Shown: piece by piece, positions 33,471 to 35,359 of the stretch
Layout of the letters: the number at the start of each line of letters is the position of its first letter
Position numbering within the stretch: the stretch's first letter is position 1
NCBI GenBank assembly: GCA_018654575.1
Contig: JABILI010000022.1
Span: forward strand, 1 to 35,359
Origin: Porticoccaceae bacterium
GTDB lineage: Bacteria; Pseudomonadota; Gammaproteobacteria; Pseudomonadales; Porticoccaceae
Reading direction: 5' to 3'
DNA length: 35,359 nucleotides
The notes under the pieces: model-generated
What the model was told of the DNA's origin: nothing
The model's database searches: none
The model's input: only the letters and a program-made list of their open reading frames with translations
Position numbers and translations under genes: made by a program

Positions 33471-34601
33471 ATGGCCTGGAATGAACCGGGTGGTGGAAAA
33501 GATCCTTGGGGTGGCAACAGAAATGATCAAGGCCCACCGGATATTGATGAAGCCCTTAAGAAATTAAAAGAAAAATTCTCCTTGTTTGGTTCTGGAGGTG
33601 GTTCTGGAGGTGCGAGCCTTAAAAGTCTTTTGCCAATGGCTCTTTTAGTCCTACTTGTGGTTTGGGGGCTTCTTGGTGTTTATCAGGTTGATGAGAAAGA
33701 GCAGACGGTTATTCTTCGTCTCGGCAAATACCGTGAAACGGTTGGTTCTGGTCTGCACTGGAATCCACCGCTTGTGGACTCGCGCACCACTGTCAGTGTG
33801 ACAGAAGAACGCCAGTACTCGACTCGTGGGCTTATGCTAACCCAGGACGAAAACATTGTAGAGGTAGCCCTTTCTGTTCAATACAACGTTGAGGCCAGCG
33901 CAAAAGACTTTGTGCTGAGTATTAGGGCGCCAGAACTTAGTTTACAGCTGGCGACTGACAGTGCATTGCGCCATGTGGTAGGAAGCACAGGACTTGATGG
34001 TGTGATTTCTACGGAGCGTGAACAGGTAGCCATTGCGACTCAAGAGAAGCTTCAAGATCTGCTTGATCTTTATTCCAGCGGTATTAGCGTGGTTAAGATT
34101 AACATCGAAGATGCGAAGCCGCCGAATGAAGTTAAGGCGGCCTATGATGATGTCATTAAGGCTCGAGAAGACCTCGAGCGGCTCGTTAACGAAGCTCAGG
34201 CCTACTCAAATGGGGTTATCCCTGAAGCTCGCGGTGAAGCTCAGCGCTTGAGAGAAGAAGCGCAAGCTTATCTGTCACAGGTAGTGTCTAAAGCTCAGGG
34301 TGAAGCCAATCGTTTTATTAAGCTTTTAACGGAGTATCAAAAGGCGCCGGAAGTCACGCGTAAGCGCCTTTATATAGATGCGATCGAGCAGGTTATGACC
34401 AATAGCACTAAGATTTTGGTAGATACCGAGAGTGGCAATAATATGCTTTATTTACCTTTAGATAAGCTGGTCCAGCAGGGGGGTGGCTCATCCAGTCGCG
34501 GCATTGAAAGTAATAATCAGCTGATCGACCGTGTAGCCAACGAAGTGATTGAAAAGCTTCAGAGAAATAGCAATCAAATCCAATCGGAGAGACGCCGATG
34601 A
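33471..34601 (+). CDS. hflK: HflK, FtsH protease modulator subunit
   Basis: Inner-membrane band 7/SPFH protein that with HflC forms the cage around FtsH. The N-terminus is Gly/Pro rich and cytoplasmic (AWNEPGGGKDPWGG), followed by one transmembrane segment (about residues 50-70, LLPMALLVLLVVWGLLGVY), the SPFH domain starting VDEKEQTVILRLGKY, and a coiled coil rich in Glu/Ala/Arg (about 230-300). The 376-residue length is normal. Its TGA overlaps the hflC ATG in ATGA. Confidence 0.96.
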   Translation: MAWNEPGGGKDPWGGNRNDQGPPDIDEALKKLKEKFSLFGSGGGSGGASLKSLLPMALLVLLVVWGLLGVYQVDEKEQTVILRLGKYRETVGSGLHWNPPLVDSRTTVSVTEERQYSTRGLMLTQDENIVEVALSVQYNVEASAKDFVLSIRAPELSLQLATDSALRHVVGSTGLDGVISTEREQVAIATQEKLQDLLDLYSSGISVVKINIEDAKPPNEVKAAYDDVIKAREDLERLVNEAQAYSNGVIPEARGEAQRLREEAQAYLSQVVSKAQGEANRFIKLLTEYQKAPEVTRKRLYIDAIEQVMTNSTKILVDTESGNNMLYLPLDKLVQQGGGSSSRGIESNNQLIDRVANEVIEKLQRNSNQIQSERRR

Positions 34602-35359
34602 GCACTTTAATGAAATTAGCGATTGTATTATTGGTGACATTAATTGGTGTCACCAATACTATTTATGTGGTCAGCGAGGTTGAGCGTGGTATAAAGCTGC
34701 GCTTTGGTGAGATGGTTGAGGTTGATATAGCGCCGGGTCTGCACATTAAGGTGCCTTTTGTTGATGACGTGCGTCTTTTTGATGCTCGTATATTGACTGT
34801 CGACGCCGAACCGGCCAGTTTCTTCACCATTGAGAAGAAACGTTTAATCGTTGACTCCTATGCCAAGTGGAAGATTTCCAATGTCGAGACCTACTACAAA
34901 GCGACAAATGGTGTTGAGAGGACTGCGGAGAATCGTCTGGCTAAACGCGTTAATGATGGACTGCGAAATCAGTTTGGTACCAGAACATTGCACGAAGTGG
35001 TGTCTGGTGAGCGCGATTTACTGATGAAAAATATCACTCAAGACTTAAACAGCTCGGTGCGTGATGAACTTGGCATTGAAATTGTCGACATAAGGGTCAG
35101 GCGTATCGATTTGCCATCTGAGGTAAGTAGCCAAGTGTTCCGTAGAATGACTGCGGAGCGAGACAAAGAAGCGCAAGAGTTGCGTTCAACAGGTAAAGAA
35201 AAGGCTGAGCGAATTAGAGCATCAGCTGACCGTGAGCGTACTATTGAATTGGCTAATGCTTATCGAGATTCTGAAGAGCTTCGTGGTGAAGGCGATGCCA
35301 AGGCTGCTAGTGTATATGCTGATGCCTATCAACAAGACGCTGAGTTCTATGCCTTTATG
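34598..35359 (+). CDS. hflC: HflC, FtsH protease modulator subunit (partial, cut by window end)
   Basis: The ATG overlaps the hflK stop (ATGA), and 254 codons are read before the window ends without a stop. The protein begins with a transmembrane segment (LAIVLLVTLIGVTNTIYVV), then VSEVERGIKLRFGEM, typical of HflC. The SPFH core (PGLHIKVPFVDDVRLFDARI) and the Arg/Glu/Ala coiled coil (ERDKEAQELRSTGKEKAERIRA) follow. The C-terminal part lies outside the window. It acts with HflK on FtsH at the inner membrane. Confidence 0.95.
   Translation, partial: MSTLMKLAIVLLVTLIGVTNTIYVVSEVERGIKLRFGEMVEVDIAPGLHIKVPFVDDVRLFDARILTVDAEPASFFTIEKKRLIVDSYAKWKISNVETYYKATNGVERTAENRLAKRVNDGLRNQFGTRTLHEVVSGERDLLMKNITQDLNSSVRDELGIEIVDIRVRRIDLPSEVSSQVFRRMTAERDKEAQELRSTGKEKAERIRASADRERTIELANAYRDSEELRGEGDAKAASVYADAYQQDAEFYAFM

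Noticed and set aside
1-35359. CRISPR arrays, insertion sequences, prophage or toxin-antitoxin modules.
   Set aside because: No repeated spacer pattern, transposase, integrase or small toxin-antitoxin pair was seen; the window is core chromosome.

Overview
The window is a dense stretch of chromosome from a gammaproteobacterium, with about 30 genes, no gene-free stretch over 300 bases, and no tRNA, rRNA, insertion sequence, prophage or CRISPR array. Gene order is very close to Pseudomonas-type chromosomes in two places: mrcA ... aroK-aroB ... gltB ... hemE, and psd-rhdA ... rsgA-orn-queG-nnr-tsaE-amiB-mutL-miaA-hfq-hflX-hflK-hflC. The moderate GC content and compact spacers suggest a streamlined marine lineage (SAR92/Porticoccaceae or another Cellvibrionales-like group). 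The lineage is inference; membership of Gammaproteobacteria is secure.

Layout. Positions 1-5.6 kb (+): adenylate kinase, a strong terminator, tsaB, a beta-hydroxyacid dehydrogenase, an M18 aminopeptidase, trpS and a lipoprotein-like cytochrome c5. Positions 5.6-10.2 kb (-): hslO, hslR, a yrfG-type nucleotidase and mrcA. Positions 10.4-20.8 kb (+): aroK, aroB, a giant atypical glutamate synthase-like protein, a CysJ-like diflavin reductase and hemE. Positions 20.8-23.6 kb (-): psd, rhdA, rsgA. Then orn (+), queG (-), and from 25.4 kb to the right edge the + strand nnr-to-hflC cluster; hflC is cut by the window end.

The most interesting part is 12.4-19.7 kb. In the related Pseudomonas locus the order is aroK-aroB-damX-gltB-gltD-hemE. 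Here damX is missing. The gltB slot holds a protein of about 1826 residues with all glutamate synthase domains but divergent motifs, an inserted segment of about 100 residues before the FMN domain, and a C-terminal tail of about 260 residues. The gltD slot holds an NADPH-FAD-FMN diflavin reductase instead of the iron-sulfur flavoprotein GltD. The simplest hypothesis is a glutamate synthase variant whose electrons come from NADPH through a diflavin reductase. The pilMNOPQ operon usually found between mrcA and aroK is also absent, replaced by a 280-bp spacer with a near-consensus CRP-like site.

Functional themes are tRNA modification and charging (tsaB, tsaE, miaA, queG, trpS), cell wall (mrcA, amiB), stress and quality control (hslO, hslR, hflX, hflKC, nnr), DNA/RNA maintenance (mutL, orn, hfq, rsgA), and core metabolism (adk, aroK, aroB, hemE, psd). 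All functional calls come from reading motifs and synteny by eye; no database search was run.
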